Positions 1 to 7,833 of a stretch of 64,000 nt of DNA are shown one piece after another. Within the stretch, counting starts at the first letter, position 1, and each line of letters opens with the position of its first letter. The translations under genes were made by a program, and so were the position numbers. The stretch covers positions 1 to 64,000 of the forward strand of contig CALKBV010000010.1 in NCBI GenBank assembly GCA_937775265.1, written 5' to 3'. A model generated the notes under the pieces. It saw nothing but the letters and a program-made list of their open reading frames with translations. It did no database searches and was not told where the DNA came from. Source of the stretch: an uncultured Pseudomonadales bacterium (GTDB taxonomy: Bacteria; Pseudomonadota; Gammaproteobacteria; Pseudomonadales; Azotimanducaceae).

Positions 1-857
1 CCGCTGGCAACAAGGGCTTCTGCCGGGTCTTCACCCGTGGGCGCGATAGGCAGCGCTGCAACCTCCTTAAAGTAGGTAATCCATTCGTTAAGCCCAAAGC
101 GAACGTTATTCATGGCTTCCTCCCTGGTTTCGGCAATGTGCATCGGGCCAACCAGTGACCATGCATTGCGGTTGACTGGCTGCGAATGTTCGGTTGCCTT
201 ACGCGCATAGATTTCCCAGTTGGCGGCGAGTGCGTTAAACCCGCCGGTGGTGGTTGCCCCAACGGAAAGGAGCCCCACACCGTGTATACCCGCAGCCCTT
301 GCGCCACTTGGTGATACCTGTGATGCAACTGCCATTTCCACCGAGGGTTTCGAGTAGCTCTGCAGTTGAAGCCGTGCTTCGTCCAATTCGAACCAGTCAG
401 TCTTTCGGGTAACCGTTTCGCCACGTAAAAGAGGCACCAAAACCTCTATGGCCTGGAGCATCATGTCTCTTTGCTTCAGGGTATCGATTCCCATCATCTG
501 GGCATCCGAGGGGAGTGCACCGGGGCCCATACCGAATGCGACGCGGCCGCGGGTCATATGATCCAGCTGCATAATGCGATCAGCCAGGATCAGTGGATGA
601 TGGAAGGTCAGTGAAGAAACGCCCGTGCCAAACCGAATATGTTTAGTCTGTGTTGCGGCCTGTGCAATGAATACTTCTGGCGAAGCAATGATTTCCATGC
701 CGCCAGAATGGTGCTCACCGATCCAGGCGTAGTCATATCCAAGATCGTCCAGGTAACTAACCAGTTGTAGATCACGTTCCAGAGCCCGGGTTGGATCTTC
801 CTTCAGACCATGAAAAGGGGCGAGGAAGATACCGAATTTCAGATTAGGTCGGGTCAT
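1..857 (-). CDS. LLM-class flavin-dependent oxidoreductase (C-terminus cut off)
   Basis: Luciferase-like monooxygenase reading leftward off the window edge; about 285 N-terminal residues are present. It starts at the ATG complementary to 855-857 (MTRPNLKFGIFLAPFH). Visible family features are the GEHHSGGMEI segment near residue 45, a TGVSSLTFHHP strand/loop and GRVAFGMGPGALPSDAQMMG, which match the bacterial luciferase/limonene-monooxygenase-like TIM-barrel fold using reduced FMN. The substrate cannot be read from the sequence. The opposite-strand neighbour at 950 is an epoxide-hydrolase-like enzyme, so oxidation followed by epoxide opening is conceivable but is only an inference from position. 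Confidence 0.85.
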   Translation of the reverse strand, partial: MTRPNLKFGIFLAPFHGLKEDPTRALERDLQLVSYLDDLGYDYAWIGEHHSGGMEIIASPEVFIAQAATQTKHIRFGTGVSSLTFHHPLILADRIMQLDHMTRGRVAFGMGPGALPSDAQMMGIDTLKQRDMMLQAIEVLVPLLRGETVTRKTDWFELDEARLQLQSYSKPSVEMAVASQVSPSGARAAGIHGVGLLSVGATTTGGFNALAANWEIYARKATEHSQPVNRNAWSLVGPMHIAETREEAMNNVRFGLNEWITYFKEVAALPIAPTGEDPAEALVAS

Positions 858-949
858 GAGATACTGGCGGTTCAACAGGGCCCATTAGTCTGGTAGGCAG
901 GGGGCTTGCTGTCAATCATGAGTCAGCTAATGAAATGGGATGAAATTTA

Positions 950-1897
950 ATGAGTGTTATGTCCGCAACCAGTGCGATTGACGACCGCATCAGTACAGAA
1001 TTTGTAACGGCCAATGGCCTTAGGTTTGAAGTAGATATGTGCGGCGATCAGTCCAGCAACAAGCTGGCGATTTGCCTGCATGGCTTTCCTGAACACTCCG
1101 TATCCTGGAGAAACCAGCTCCCGATGCTCGCAGAGCTTGGCTACAAAGTATGGGCTCCCAATATGCGGGGTTATGGTAATTCCTCCATTCCTCCGGACAA
1201 GAAAGATTACGCGATCGAAAACCTGCTGGCTGATGTGGCTGCATTGATTGATGCTGCCGAATGTGAGGAAACGATCTTATTGGCCCATGATTGGGGCGCC
1301 GTGATTGCATGGTATTTCTCCATTCGAGAGATCAGGCCCCTGTCGAAACTGGTGATCTGTAATGTGCCGCACCCTGCTGCCGGGCGTGAAGGGGCGGGAT
1401 GGGCGCAACTGAAGAAATCCTGGTACATCTTTTTTTTCCAGATCCCAGGGTTGCCTGAGTGGCTCATTGGTAGACGTGGAAATGCGATGGGAGAGATGAT
1501 CAAGGCCTCAAGCACAAGACCCGAAATGTATTCACAGGAAGTCATTAACCTGTACTCGCAAAATGCTGCTCGTCCTGGCGGACTGACCGCCATGATTAAT
1601 TATTACCGGGAACTTTTCTTCGGTGGCGGTGCCAAGCGCCAGAAGGACCAGGGCTTTCCTATTATAGAAACGCCAACCCTCATGTGCTGGGGGGAAGATG
1701 ACATGGCGCTAACCAAGGAAACGACCTACGGAACTGACAAATGGGTTCGGGACTTCACGATCAGATATCTGCCTCGAATCTCACACTGGGTCCAGCAGGA
1801 TGCGCCCGTCGAAGTGAACGCGATGATCAAGGCTTTTATTAACGGCGACCCTGTGCCGAATATGAAGTGGCAAGCAAAGCTGGTTGATCCGGATTAA
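950..1897 (+). CDS. Alpha/beta hydrolase, epoxide-hydrolase-like
   Basis: A 315-residue cytoplasmic alpha/beta hydrolase. HGFPEHSVSW (oxyanion-hole HGxP motif) lies near residue 45, the nucleophile elbow LLAHDWGAV near 115 carries Asp as nucleophile, GEDDMAL supplies the acid region near 245, and ISHWVQQD near 277 supplies the catalytic His. An Asp nucleophile in H-D-W-G is typical of soluble epoxide hydrolases and haloalkane dehalogenases; the HGFPE motif favours epoxide hydrolase. Substrate unknown. Its stop overlaps the stop of the convergent gene at 1894 by 4 bp. A second in-frame ATG at codon 4 is an alternative start. Confidence 0.85.
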   Translation: MSVMSATSAIDDRISTEFVTANGLRFEVDMCGDQSSNKLAICLHGFPEHSVSWRNQLPMLAELGYKVWAPNMRGYGNSSIPPDKKDYAIENLLADVAALIDAAECEETILLAHDWGAVIAWYFSIREIRPLSKLVICNVPHPAAGREGAGWAQLKKSWYIFFFQIPGLPEWLIGRRGNAMGEMIKASSTRPEMYSQEVINLYSQNAARPGGLTAMINYYRELFFGGGAKRQKDQGFPIIETPTLMCWGEDDMALTKETTYGTDKWVRDFTIRYLPRISHWVQQDAPVEVNAMIKAFINGDPVPNMKWQAKLVDPD

Positions 1898-3099
1898 TTC
1901 AAATGCTGCTCAAAGATACGTTCCAGAATGTTCTGTGAACGTACCTCCTCAAGCCATTGGTTGACTTCGAGTCTGAGGGCAGGGTCCTTTGGCATCATGT
2001 AGCCTTTTTCCTGGTAAGTCAGTGTCTCTCCAGGCATCGACCCACAGAGCTCTGGATGCAGATTTGCCTGAAGCCTAACCTCAATGCTGTCCGTGATCAT
2101 AAGGTCAGCATTACCCTTGATGATCTCATCAAAAATGGTCCGGTTATCCTGGTGAAGAATTTTCTTCGCCCGTCTCAGTTTGGCGTCAATGAAGCGCTCA
2201 TTTGTGCCTCCCGGGTTCACGATCGCGCGTACGCCGGGCTGATTAATCGCTTCAAGAGAGCTGAATTCGTGCACCCGCGAACATGAAGTGATCGGTGATT
2301 TTCCGCCAACATGGTAAGGCGCTGAGAAATAGGCGTGCTGCTGGCGGGCAGGAATGATGGAAACGCCGCTCATCGCTATGTCAAATAAGCCGGCGGCAAG
2401 GTCATCCATCAATGTGGGCCAGCTGGTCTTGATGAAGACCAGTTCTACATCAAGGCTCTCGGCAAGGTTAAGCGCCAGGTCAATATCGACACCTGTAAAC
2501 GACAGGCCATCCCTGGAGTAGGAGAACGGTGCATAGTCTCCCGTCGTTCCTACTCGCAACCGGCCGCTGTCCATAACCTGTGTGTGCCGGTCGGGGTACG
2601 TTGTGACGCTTTTAAGCGCGTTAAAAACGCTCTGGTGCGCGCTTTCTGACAGGCAGTCAATAGGCAGGTCCTGACTGAATAACCTGTTGAACAACTTCCT
2701 GTCGTTTGTTTTTTCTGCCAGCCGACTGGTGATTTCGCTTCCTAGGAGGATGAGCTTTGGCCTGACGATAGCCACAAGATCCTCTGCGGTTTCAGGTGCT
2801 TGCCCTGCGGTCCAGCGATCGAACCAGCATTGCTGGATATCTTTTGCAGCCTCAATCTGTGCCCAGAAAAATGCACCGCTGGAGTCAGTGGTGATGCCGT
2901 ATTGCAGGCCGTCGTCCACTGCTTTGCTGATAACGAAGGCTTCCCTTTCCGGCACTGCGATCGGTTGTTCGTTGATCCATTTGTAAGCCGCAACCTGCTC
3001 CATTAACGACAGTCGCTGGTTGATTAGACGGTACAGCATTTCATCTGCAAGAAGCGTGGAGGGCTCAAGTAACAGCAGGAATAGCAGCAGACGTATCAC
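1894..3099 (-). CDS. Exported chorismate mutase-cyclohexadienyl dehydratase fusion
   Basis: A 401-residue two-domain protein with a GTG start (3097-3099) and a cleavable-looking signal peptide (residues 1-18, ending LLA-DE). Residues ~20-165 look like a periplasmic AroQ-gamma chorismate mutase (LYRLINQRLSLMEQVAAYKW, then ISKAVDDG and FFWAQIEAAKDIQ). Residues ~178-400 look like a periplasmic-binding-protein-fold cyclohexadienyl dehydratase of the PheC type (RLRVGTTGDYAPFSY, GVDIDLALNLAESL, DIAMSGVSI, NPGGTNERF). Such a protein would convert chorismate through prephenate to phenylpyruvate outside the cytoplasm; exported CM-CDT fusions are known in other proteobacteria. It lies 3 bp downstream of pspF on the same strand, so co-transcription is likely. 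An amino-acid ABC binding protein is the alternative for the second domain, but the mutase domain argues against that. Confidence 0.85.
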   Translation of the reverse strand: MIRLLLFLLLLEPSTLLADEMLYRLINQRLSLMEQVAAYKWINEQPIAVPEREAFVISKAVDDGLQYGITTDSSGAFFWAQIEAAKDIQQCWFDRWTAGQAPETAEDLVAIVRPKLILLGSEITSRLAEKTNDRKLFNRLFSQDLPIDCLSESAHQSVFNALKSVTTYPDRHTQVMDSGRLRVGTTGDYAPFSYSRDGLSFTGVDIDLALNLAESLDVELVFIKTSWPTLMDDLAAGLFDIAMSGVSIIPARQQHAYFSAPYHVGGKSPITSCSRVHEFSSLEAINQPGVRAIVNPGGTNERFIDAKLRRAKKILHQDNRTIFDEIIKGNADLMITDSIEVRLQANLHPELCGSMPGETLTYQEKGYMMPKDPALRLEVNQWLEEVRSQNILERIFEQHLN

Positions 3100-3102
3100 C
3101 GG

Positions 3103-4122
3103 CTAATGGTTCTCAAACAGTTCGTACTTTTTCATGTATCCGCGTAGCTGGTGGTAAGTGACACCTAGCGTTTCGGCCGTTTTTTTCTGGTTGAATTGAG
3201 ACGCAGAAAGGGCTTTCTGAATAAGATCGATTTCGTAATCCTGGACTGTCTGCTTAAAGTCTAGCGGAAAGCTATGTCCATTCGGTTCGGCCGACTTTGG
3301 GCTGGCGGCGTTGGTTTTATCTCTTGAACCAGTGGGTCTGAAAATAGAATCGAATGGATCCAGGGTAATCACATCAACAGGAGTCCCATCGTCTGCGGCG
3401 CGATAAACGCTTCGTTCTACCACGTTTTTAAGCTCGCGAATGTTGCCGGGCCATTGGTGGGCAAGTAATGTTTCAATGGCCATGTCTGAAAACCCTGGGA
3501 AGAACTCCATGCCAAGATCACTTGCCATGGTGACGGCAAATTGTTCAGCCAGAAGAATAATATCTTCAGCGCGCGCTCGTAGTGGTGGCAGCGTTATGAC
3601 ATCAAATGCGAGTCGGTCAAGCAGGTCCTCGCGAAACCTTCCTGCATTCGCGAGGCTCGGAAGATCTTCATTGGTGGCGGCTATTAGACGTACATCGACG
3701 TTCAGCGTTTTGCTGCCGCCAACACGCTCGTACTCACCGTATTCGATTATTCGAAGCAATTTTTCCTGGACCAGGGCAGAAGTCGTTGCCAGTTCATCAA
3801 GGAAAAGCGATCCCTTGTCTGCTCGCTCGAATCTCCCCTGGTGCATTTTGGTTGCGCCGGTGAAAGCGCCGGCTTCGTGACCAAACAGCTCAGTCTCCAG
3901 CAAAGATTCACTGATCGCTGCACAGTTCATTTTTACGTATTCCTGATCCCAGCGGCCTGAAAGGTAGTGCAGGCGAGCGGCGATGAGTTCCTTGCCCGTT
4001 CCGCGTTCACCAACTATTAATATGGGCTTATCAAGCGGCGCTACCTGGGACACATGGTCCAGCACCTCTAGAAACGAGGGTGCTTCACCAAGCAGGCGTT
4101 CGGAATGTTGTCTGTTATTCAT
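3103..4122 (-). CDS. pspF: PspF, sigma-54 enhancer-binding activator of the psp operon
   Basis: A 339-residue bacterial enhancer-binding protein with no N-terminal receiver domain, as in PspF. The AAA+ core has Walker A GERGTGKE, the sigma-54 contact loop GAFTGA, Walker B-type SLFLDELAT, and QWPGNIRELKNVVERS. A Fis-type helix-turn-helix is at the C-terminus (KKTAETLGVTYHQLRGYMKKY). It is divergent from pspA across a 227-bp region with inverted repeats and a sigma-54 promoter. In the known system PspA binds PspF and blocks its ATPase until membrane stress. The 3-bp gap to the CM-CDT fusion suggests one transcript. Confidence 0.95.
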   Translation of the reverse strand: MNNRQHSERLLGEAPSFLEVLDHVSQVAPLDKPILIVGERGTGKELIAARLHYLSGRWDQEYVKMNCAAISESLLETELFGHEAGAFTGATKMHQGRFERADKGSLFLDELATTSALVQEKLLRIIEYGEYERVGGSKTLNVDVRLIAATNEDLPSLANAGRFREDLLDRLAFDVITLPPLRARAEDIILLAEQFAVTMASDLGMEFFPGFSDMAIETLLAHQWPGNIRELKNVVERSVYRAADDGTPVDVITLDPFDSIFRPTGSRDKTNAASPKSAEPNGHSFPLDFKQTVQDYEIDLIQKALSASQFNQKKTAETLGVTYHQLRGYMKKYELFENH

Positions 4123-4162
4123 AGGGAAAAAGCTTCAATTCGAGATTAGATTATGGCGTATG

Positions 4163-4222
4163 TAGTGACATTTTCACTAATTGTTGGCTAGATTCACTAC
4201 ATTGCGCGGTGCCAAATAGTGA
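4163..4222. promoter_or_regulatory. Probable PspF binding sites upstream of pspA
   Basis: Two inverted repeats share the half-site TAGTGA/TCACTA. The first is TAGTGA-N5-TCACTA at 4163-4179; the second is TCACTA at 4194-4199 facing TAGTGA at 4217-4222. They sit 60-120 bp upstream of the sigma-54 promoter, where enhancer sites for PspF are expected. Assigning them to PspF is an inference from position and symmetry. Confidence 0.6.
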
Positions 4223-4283
4223 TGAACTTGCTCGCTGGATAAAAAAACGAATAAAAACAGTAGGTTGAGATAACCCCTGGAGT

Positions 4284-4299
4284 TGGCACGAATGTTGGA
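4284..4299 (+). promoter_or_regulatory. Sigma-54 promoter of the psp operon
   Basis: TGGCACG-N4-TTGGA fits the -24/-12 element of RpoN promoters: GG at -24 is perfect, and the -12 box has G in place of the usual C in TTGC. It lies about 50 bp before the pspA start and downstream of the candidate PspF sites. A sigma-54 promoter is what a PspF-driven operon requires. Confidence 0.75.
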
Positions 4300-4349
4300 A
4301 CAGTTATGCCACGACAAGATTCTTAAGAAATCAACATGAGGTAGACAAG

Positions 4350-5030
4350 ATGGGTATATTTTCGAGATTCACCGATATTATCAACTCGAATATCAATTCG
4401 ATTCTGGATAAAGCAGAACATCCTGAAAAGATGGTTCGCCTGATCATCCAGGAAATGGAAGAAACCCTGGTAGAGGTTCGGACACAGTCGGCCAAACTCA
4501 TCGCTGACAAAAAAGAACTGAGTCGGCGGGTTGAGAGATTGCATCTTGAAGCCGAGGACTGGGAGAGCAAAGCTGAGGTCGCGCTGAGCAAAGGCAGGGA
4601 AGACCTGGCGCGGGCGGCGCTTAAGGAAAAGTCATCGGCAGAAGAGGCGACGATGGCACTGGAGACTAATCTTGAGGTGATAGACATTAACCTTGATAAA
4701 TTGTCCGGAGACATAGGCTTGTTACAGCAAAAACTGGGAGATGCCAAAACTCGCCAGAAGGCGCTGATCGTCAGGAGCCGCACGGCTCAGAGCAGAATGG
4801 GCGTAAAACGGCAGCTGCATGATGTCGATATTGATGAGGCGATGAGTCGATTCGATAGATACGAACGCAGAATCGACGATCTCGAAGGCGAGGTTGAAGC
4901 CTACGACCTGGGGCAGCAAACATTGTCTGATGAAATTGGTGAGCTTGAAAATGATGAGAGAATCGACGAGGCGTTAGCCAGGTTAAAGGCTAAAATGGCT
5001 CAACCCGGCGCTCAAGCTGAATCTGAATAA
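4350..5030 (+). CDS. pspA: PspA, phage-shock membrane-repair protein
   Basis: A 226-residue PspA/IM30 protein (E. coli PspA is about 222). It begins MGIFSRFTDIINSNINSILDKAEHPEKMVRLIIQEMEETL, an amphipathic membrane-binding helix followed by a long coiled coil rich in Glu, Lys and Arg. The role in the family is to oligomerise on damaged inner membrane and to inhibit PspF. It is the first gene after the sigma-54 promoter, and pspB follows after 18 bp. Confidence 0.97.
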   Translation: MGIFSRFTDIINSNINSILDKAEHPEKMVRLIIQEMEETLVEVRTQSAKLIADKKELSRRVERLHLEAEDWESKAEVALSKGREDLARAALKEKSSAEEATMALETNLEVIDINLDKLSGDIGLLQQKLGDAKTRQKALIVRSRTAQSRMGVKRQLHDVDIDEAMSRFDRYERRIDDLEGEVEAYDLGQQTLSDEIGELENDERIDEALARLKAKMAQPGAQAESE

Positions 5031-5048
5031 TCTGAATTGGGGTAAACA

Positions 5049-5291
5049 ATGGACGGTATTGTTGTGGCATTTTTCGTACCGGTAGTTGTCTTCCTGCTGG
5101 TGGTGGCGCCGATCTGGATTATTGTCCACTACAAGTCGAAGGCTAATGTGGTCAACGGGCTATCGTCCAGTGAGCGAGCTGAACTGGATGAGATGATAGA
5201 GGTTGCCAACAAGATGGCTGCGAGGATTGAAACACTGGAATCCATCCTGGATGTTGAAAGCCCGGGGTGGAGAGAAAATCAGGAAGCTTGA
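5049..5291 (+). CDS. pspB: PspB, inner-membrane stress sensor subunit
   Basis: An 80-residue protein with one N-terminal membrane helix (residues ~5-27, VAFFVPVVVFLLVVAPIWIIVHY) followed by a short cytoplasmic coiled coil (ELDEMIEVANKMAARIETLESIL), the standard PspB plan and length. In known systems PspB and PspC bind PspA and release PspF. It lies between pspA and pspC. Confidence 0.93.
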   Translation: MDGIVVAFFVPVVVFLLVVAPIWIIVHYKSKANVVNGLSSSERAELDEMIEVANKMAARIETLESILDVESPGWRENQEA

Positions 5292-5306
5292 GCGGTGCGG
5301 TTAAGT

Positions 5307-5370
5307 GAGTGATCGTTTGAGCAATTTGGTCAGAGGTCGAGTGATTGTTTGAGCAATTTGGTCAGAGGTA
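5307..5370 (+). repeat. Tandem 32-bp duplication between pspB and pspC
   Basis: Two adjacent 32-bp copies (5307-5338 and 5339-5370) differ at only two positions. The second copy ends with AGAGGTA, just before the GAGGG that probably serves as ribosome-binding site for pspC. The duplication lengthens the pspB-pspC spacer and is recent by its near identity. Confidence 0.9.
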
Positions 5371-5382
5371 GAGGGCGATAAG

Positions 5383-6417
5383 TTGAGTAAAGACAAACGA
5401 GATGCAGAGCGGGCTGCCAGAAGAGCCAAAAGATTGGCTGAGCGGGCCGAGGAGCGAGCGAGTCGAAAGGAGAGGCAGGCCGAGCGGGCCGCGGAGCGTG
5501 CAGAGCGGCTGGCACAGAGAGCCAATCGTCGTCCGGGTCGTGAAAGGGAACTGGATAAATCCATTGCGGATCTGGTTGATGAAGTCACTCAAAAAGCAGA
5601 ACAGTGGATTGATGACCAGACCAGGCGCATGGTTGATTCCCCGGATGAAGAACGGGAAATAGAACGGGTTGCATCGGAGGCAGAGAAGGCAAGGAAAGAG
5701 GCTGAAAATGCGCGGTATAGCGCCGATCAGGCAGGCAGAGCAGCCGAAGAACTGAGTCAGTACGAGGAGTCTCTTGGTCTTGACTCAGGTTTTGACGATC
5801 TTTTTGAAGATGTCGAACAGCCGCGCAGAAGAACGCGGGGCGGAGCCAGGAAAGCACGGCGAAAGGCGCGTGCTGAAGGGCAAAGCCACTGGCTTGCATG
5901 GGTTTATGATGCATGGCCCAGAAGTCGTTCCAGGGCACGCAGACGGAAAAGCGCCCACCTATATAGAGACCGTCAAAGAAAGAAGATCTGCGGCGTATGC
6001 GCCGGCGTGGCAGACTATGTTGGTCGACCGGCCTGGGAGATCAGGTTGTACGCGGTGTTTGGGGTGATATTCATACCCTCTGTGGTGATTCCAAGCTACT
6101 TCATCACCTACTTTTTGATGGAAGACAAGCCTTACTACAGGCGGGTAACCGACCGTTTCGAAGAGGGAATAGACGGCCGGGATTCGGAGTATGATGATAG
6201 GAAGTCGGGGAAACGAAACCGACCTGAGGAGCGCCAGTTTCATGGGTCGAACGATTTGTCAGAGAAGGATTCTGCAATGAGTAATGTCCAGGCAATGAAA
6301 ACGGCGAAGAACAAGTTTTCCGATATTGAGCAGAGGCTGAGGCAGATGGAAGGTTATGTAACTTCCTCGCGATTTGAGCTGCAGCGTGAATTTCGCAAAA
6401 TCTCCGGAGAGGACTAG
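5383..6417 (+). CDS. pspC: PspC-domain protein with long charged N-terminal extension
   Basis: 344 residues from a TTG start (5383, preceded by GAGGG), against about 120 in E. coli PspC. Residues 1-190 are an Arg/Glu/Ala-rich, predicted coiled-coil cytoplasmic region. The PspC domain is at ~191-255 (LYRDRQRKKICGVCAGVADY, then a membrane helix around FGVIFIPSVVIPSYFITYFLM). A hydrophilic tail ends in a coiled coil (IEQRLRQMEGYVTSSRFELQREFRKI), which resembles the usual PspC C-terminus. No ATG or GTG in the first ~190 codons gives a better start, and the reading frame looks coding throughout. Its role is as PspB partner in signalling membrane stress; the function of the extension is unknown. 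Confidence 0.85.
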   Translation: MSKDKRDAERAARRAKRLAERAEERASRKERQAERAAERAERLAQRANRRPGRERELDKSIADLVDEVTQKAEQWIDDQTRRMVDSPDEEREIERVASEAEKARKEAENARYSADQAGRAAEELSQYEESLGLDSGFDDLFEDVEQPRRRTRGGARKARRKARAEGQSHWLAWVYDAWPRSRSRARRRKSAHLYRDRQRKKICGVCAGVADYVGRPAWEIRLYAVFGVIFIPSVVIPSYFITYFLMEDKPYYRRVTDRFEEGIDGRDSEYDDRKSGKRNRPEERQFHGSNDLSEKDSAMSNVQAMKTAKNKFSDIEQRLRQMEGYVTSSRFELQREFRKISGED

Positions 6418-6420
6418 ATC

Positions 6421-7095
6421 GTGCCGATTGAGGTTAGGGATGTTTCGCGATTCGACCAGGTTCGCTTCAGGGGCCCCGGTGCGCTAAAGATCACACAAAC
6501 CAATGAAGAGTCTCTGAGAGTTCATGCGCCTGCATACGTCATCAAGCACATCATTTCCGAAGTCAAAGATGGTGTTCTTTATGTCGGATATAAAAGTCCT
6601 AAAGTGACTCCGCTTCGAGTATTGAAAGAAGTCATCTCTTTTGATCTAGGCATGAAAGACATCCGGGAGATCTCTGTGACAGGTAGTGGCGCAGTGATCG
6701 TACCGGACCTGGACAACGATACAGTCCGAGTTGAGATAAACGGTTCCGGTAACGTGAGCCTGGGGCACCTGACGGCTGACAATTTCAGGGCTACTATTCA
6801 GGGGGCCGGGCGCATACGGGTCCAGGGTGATGTCGAAACGCAATCGATTGTCGTCAATGGCACCGGTAGAGTCATGTCAGATCACCTAGTCAGCGATTTT
6901 GCGCGTGTGATACTAAATGGCTCAGGAAAAGTTTCAATGACCGTCAGCGATGAGCTGAACGTTGTCATTAATGGTAGTGGCGAAGTTTCCTACGGAGGAT
7001 TTCCAGACATTACTAAAGCGATCACCGGTTCGGGTGCTCTAACGCGCAGGGGTCGGGTGAAAGATCGATCTACTGCAGGAGAAGATCATGGCTAG
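6421..7095 (+). CDS. DUF2807 (head GIN domain) protein in the psp operon
   Basis: 224 residues from a GTG start, 3 bp after pspC. From residue ~75 to ~215 it shows the DUF2807 pattern of short beta repeats centred on GSG/GTG/GAG turns (VTGSGAVIV, INGSGNVSL, IQGAGRIRV, VNGTGRVMS, LNGSGKVSM, INGSGEVSY). This predicts a right-handed beta-helix. Most DUF2807 proteins are exported; this one has no signal peptide or membrane helix that I can see, so it may act in the cytoplasm beside PspA/B/C. It overlaps the next gene by 8 bp. The biochemical role of the family is not established. Confidence 0.8.
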   Translation: MPIEVRDVSRFDQVRFRGPGALKITQTNEESLRVHAPAYVIKHIISEVKDGVLYVGYKSPKVTPLRVLKEVISFDLGMKDIREISVTGSGAVIVPDLDNDTVRVEINGSGNVSLGHLTADNFRATIQGAGRIRVQGDVETQSIVVNGTGRVMSDHLVSDFARVILNGSGKVSMTVSDELNVVINGSGEVSYGGFPDITKAITGSGALTRRGRVKDRSTAGEDHG

Positions 7096-7342
7096 TTCAA
7101 TGTGGGTTGCGATTGCTGTGATTGCCGTGGTTGCAATAACAGGAAGAACAGTCGTCGCGATCATCAAGGCTTCAAATTCGGGAGGTAAGTTCAAATCCAG
7201 GATGAAGGACCTTGAAGATCAGGTTCATGATCTGGAGACCGATTTGCAGGATGCTCGACACAGGGTCGAGGTGCTGGAAAAAATCGTCACCAGTCAAAAA
7301 TACGACTTGGGTCGTGAGATCGAGGATCTCCTGTCAAGTTAG
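7088..7342 (+). CDS. Small PspB-like membrane/coiled-coil protein
   Basis: 84 residues: one N-terminal membrane helix (residues ~5-27, MWVAIAVIAVVAITGRTVVAII), then a strongly predicted coiled coil (MKDLEDQVHDLETDLQDARHRVEVLEKIV) and an acidic tail. Topology and the VLEKIV-type ending resemble PspB, so it is probably a second, diverged PspB-like subunit. Its start overlaps the DUF2807 gene by 8 bp, which implies translational coupling and membership of the psp operon. It is the last plus-strand gene before a convergent GNAT gene. Confidence 0.75.
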   Translation: MASSMWVAIAVIAVVAITGRTVVAIIKASNSGGKFKSRMKDLEDQVHDLETDLQDARHRVEVLEKIVTSQKYDLGREIEDLLSS

Positions 7343-7344
7343 GG

Positions 7345-7833
7345 TCAGACACGGAAAGAAAAAACAATCTGTTGGTTGTTAGGCGATGCAGGTAGTGTCA
7401 CCGTAAACTCAGGATCCAGTGCCGAAATTAGCTGCCTCCAGAAAGAGCACGCAACTGCGTTATTGGGAAGCACCGCGGCTCGCCAGTTCCCTGGGAAATA
7501 ACCAAGCACTTCTTTTATTGCACTGCTTGCAACTGAACGCTGGCGAAATGCAGGGAGAATATAGAGCTCTGCGATTTCTGTTAGGGAAGTTCCGTCAGCT
7601 GGGTCCAGGTCTTCGCGCACGAGCAGAAAACCAGCTGCTTCGTTGTTTAGGTAGATGATAAACGGGTGGCGGTCAGGTGCTCGCCAGTAAAAATCAAGAT
7701 AGGGGTAATTGTATTGCCCTTCAGCGTTCTTCTCGATAGACGCGAATTGGGAGAGTTCAGCCAGATAAGACTGGAGCTCGGCCCTGACCCAACAGCGATG
7801 ATCCGAAGAAGCGGGCGCGAGCTTTACAGTCAT
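7345..7833 (-). CDS. GNAT-family N-acetyltransferase
   Basis: 162 residues with a GNAT fold: the central strands GFLLVREDLDP and SLTEIAELYILPAFRQRSVASSAIKEVL give the acetyl-CoA-binding beta4-alpha3 region (Q/R-x-x-x-A form), followed by WRAAVLPNNAVACSFWRQL. Substrate unknown. Its start overlaps the stop of the upstream GDPD reading frame (ATGA), so the two form an operon. Confidence 0.75.
   Translation of the reverse strand: MTVKLAPASSDHRCWVRAELQSYLAELSQFASIEKNAEGQYNYPYLDFYWRAPDRHPFIIYLNNEAAGFLLVREDLDPADGTSLTEIAELYILPAFRQRSVASSAIKEVLGYFPGNWRAAVLPNNAVACSFWRQLISALDPEFTVTLPASPNNQQIVFSFRV

Noticed and set aside
5301..5592. Minus-strand ORFs over the start of pspC
   Set aside because: Ser/Arg-rich or Leu/Pro-rich shadows of the charged pspC N-terminus.
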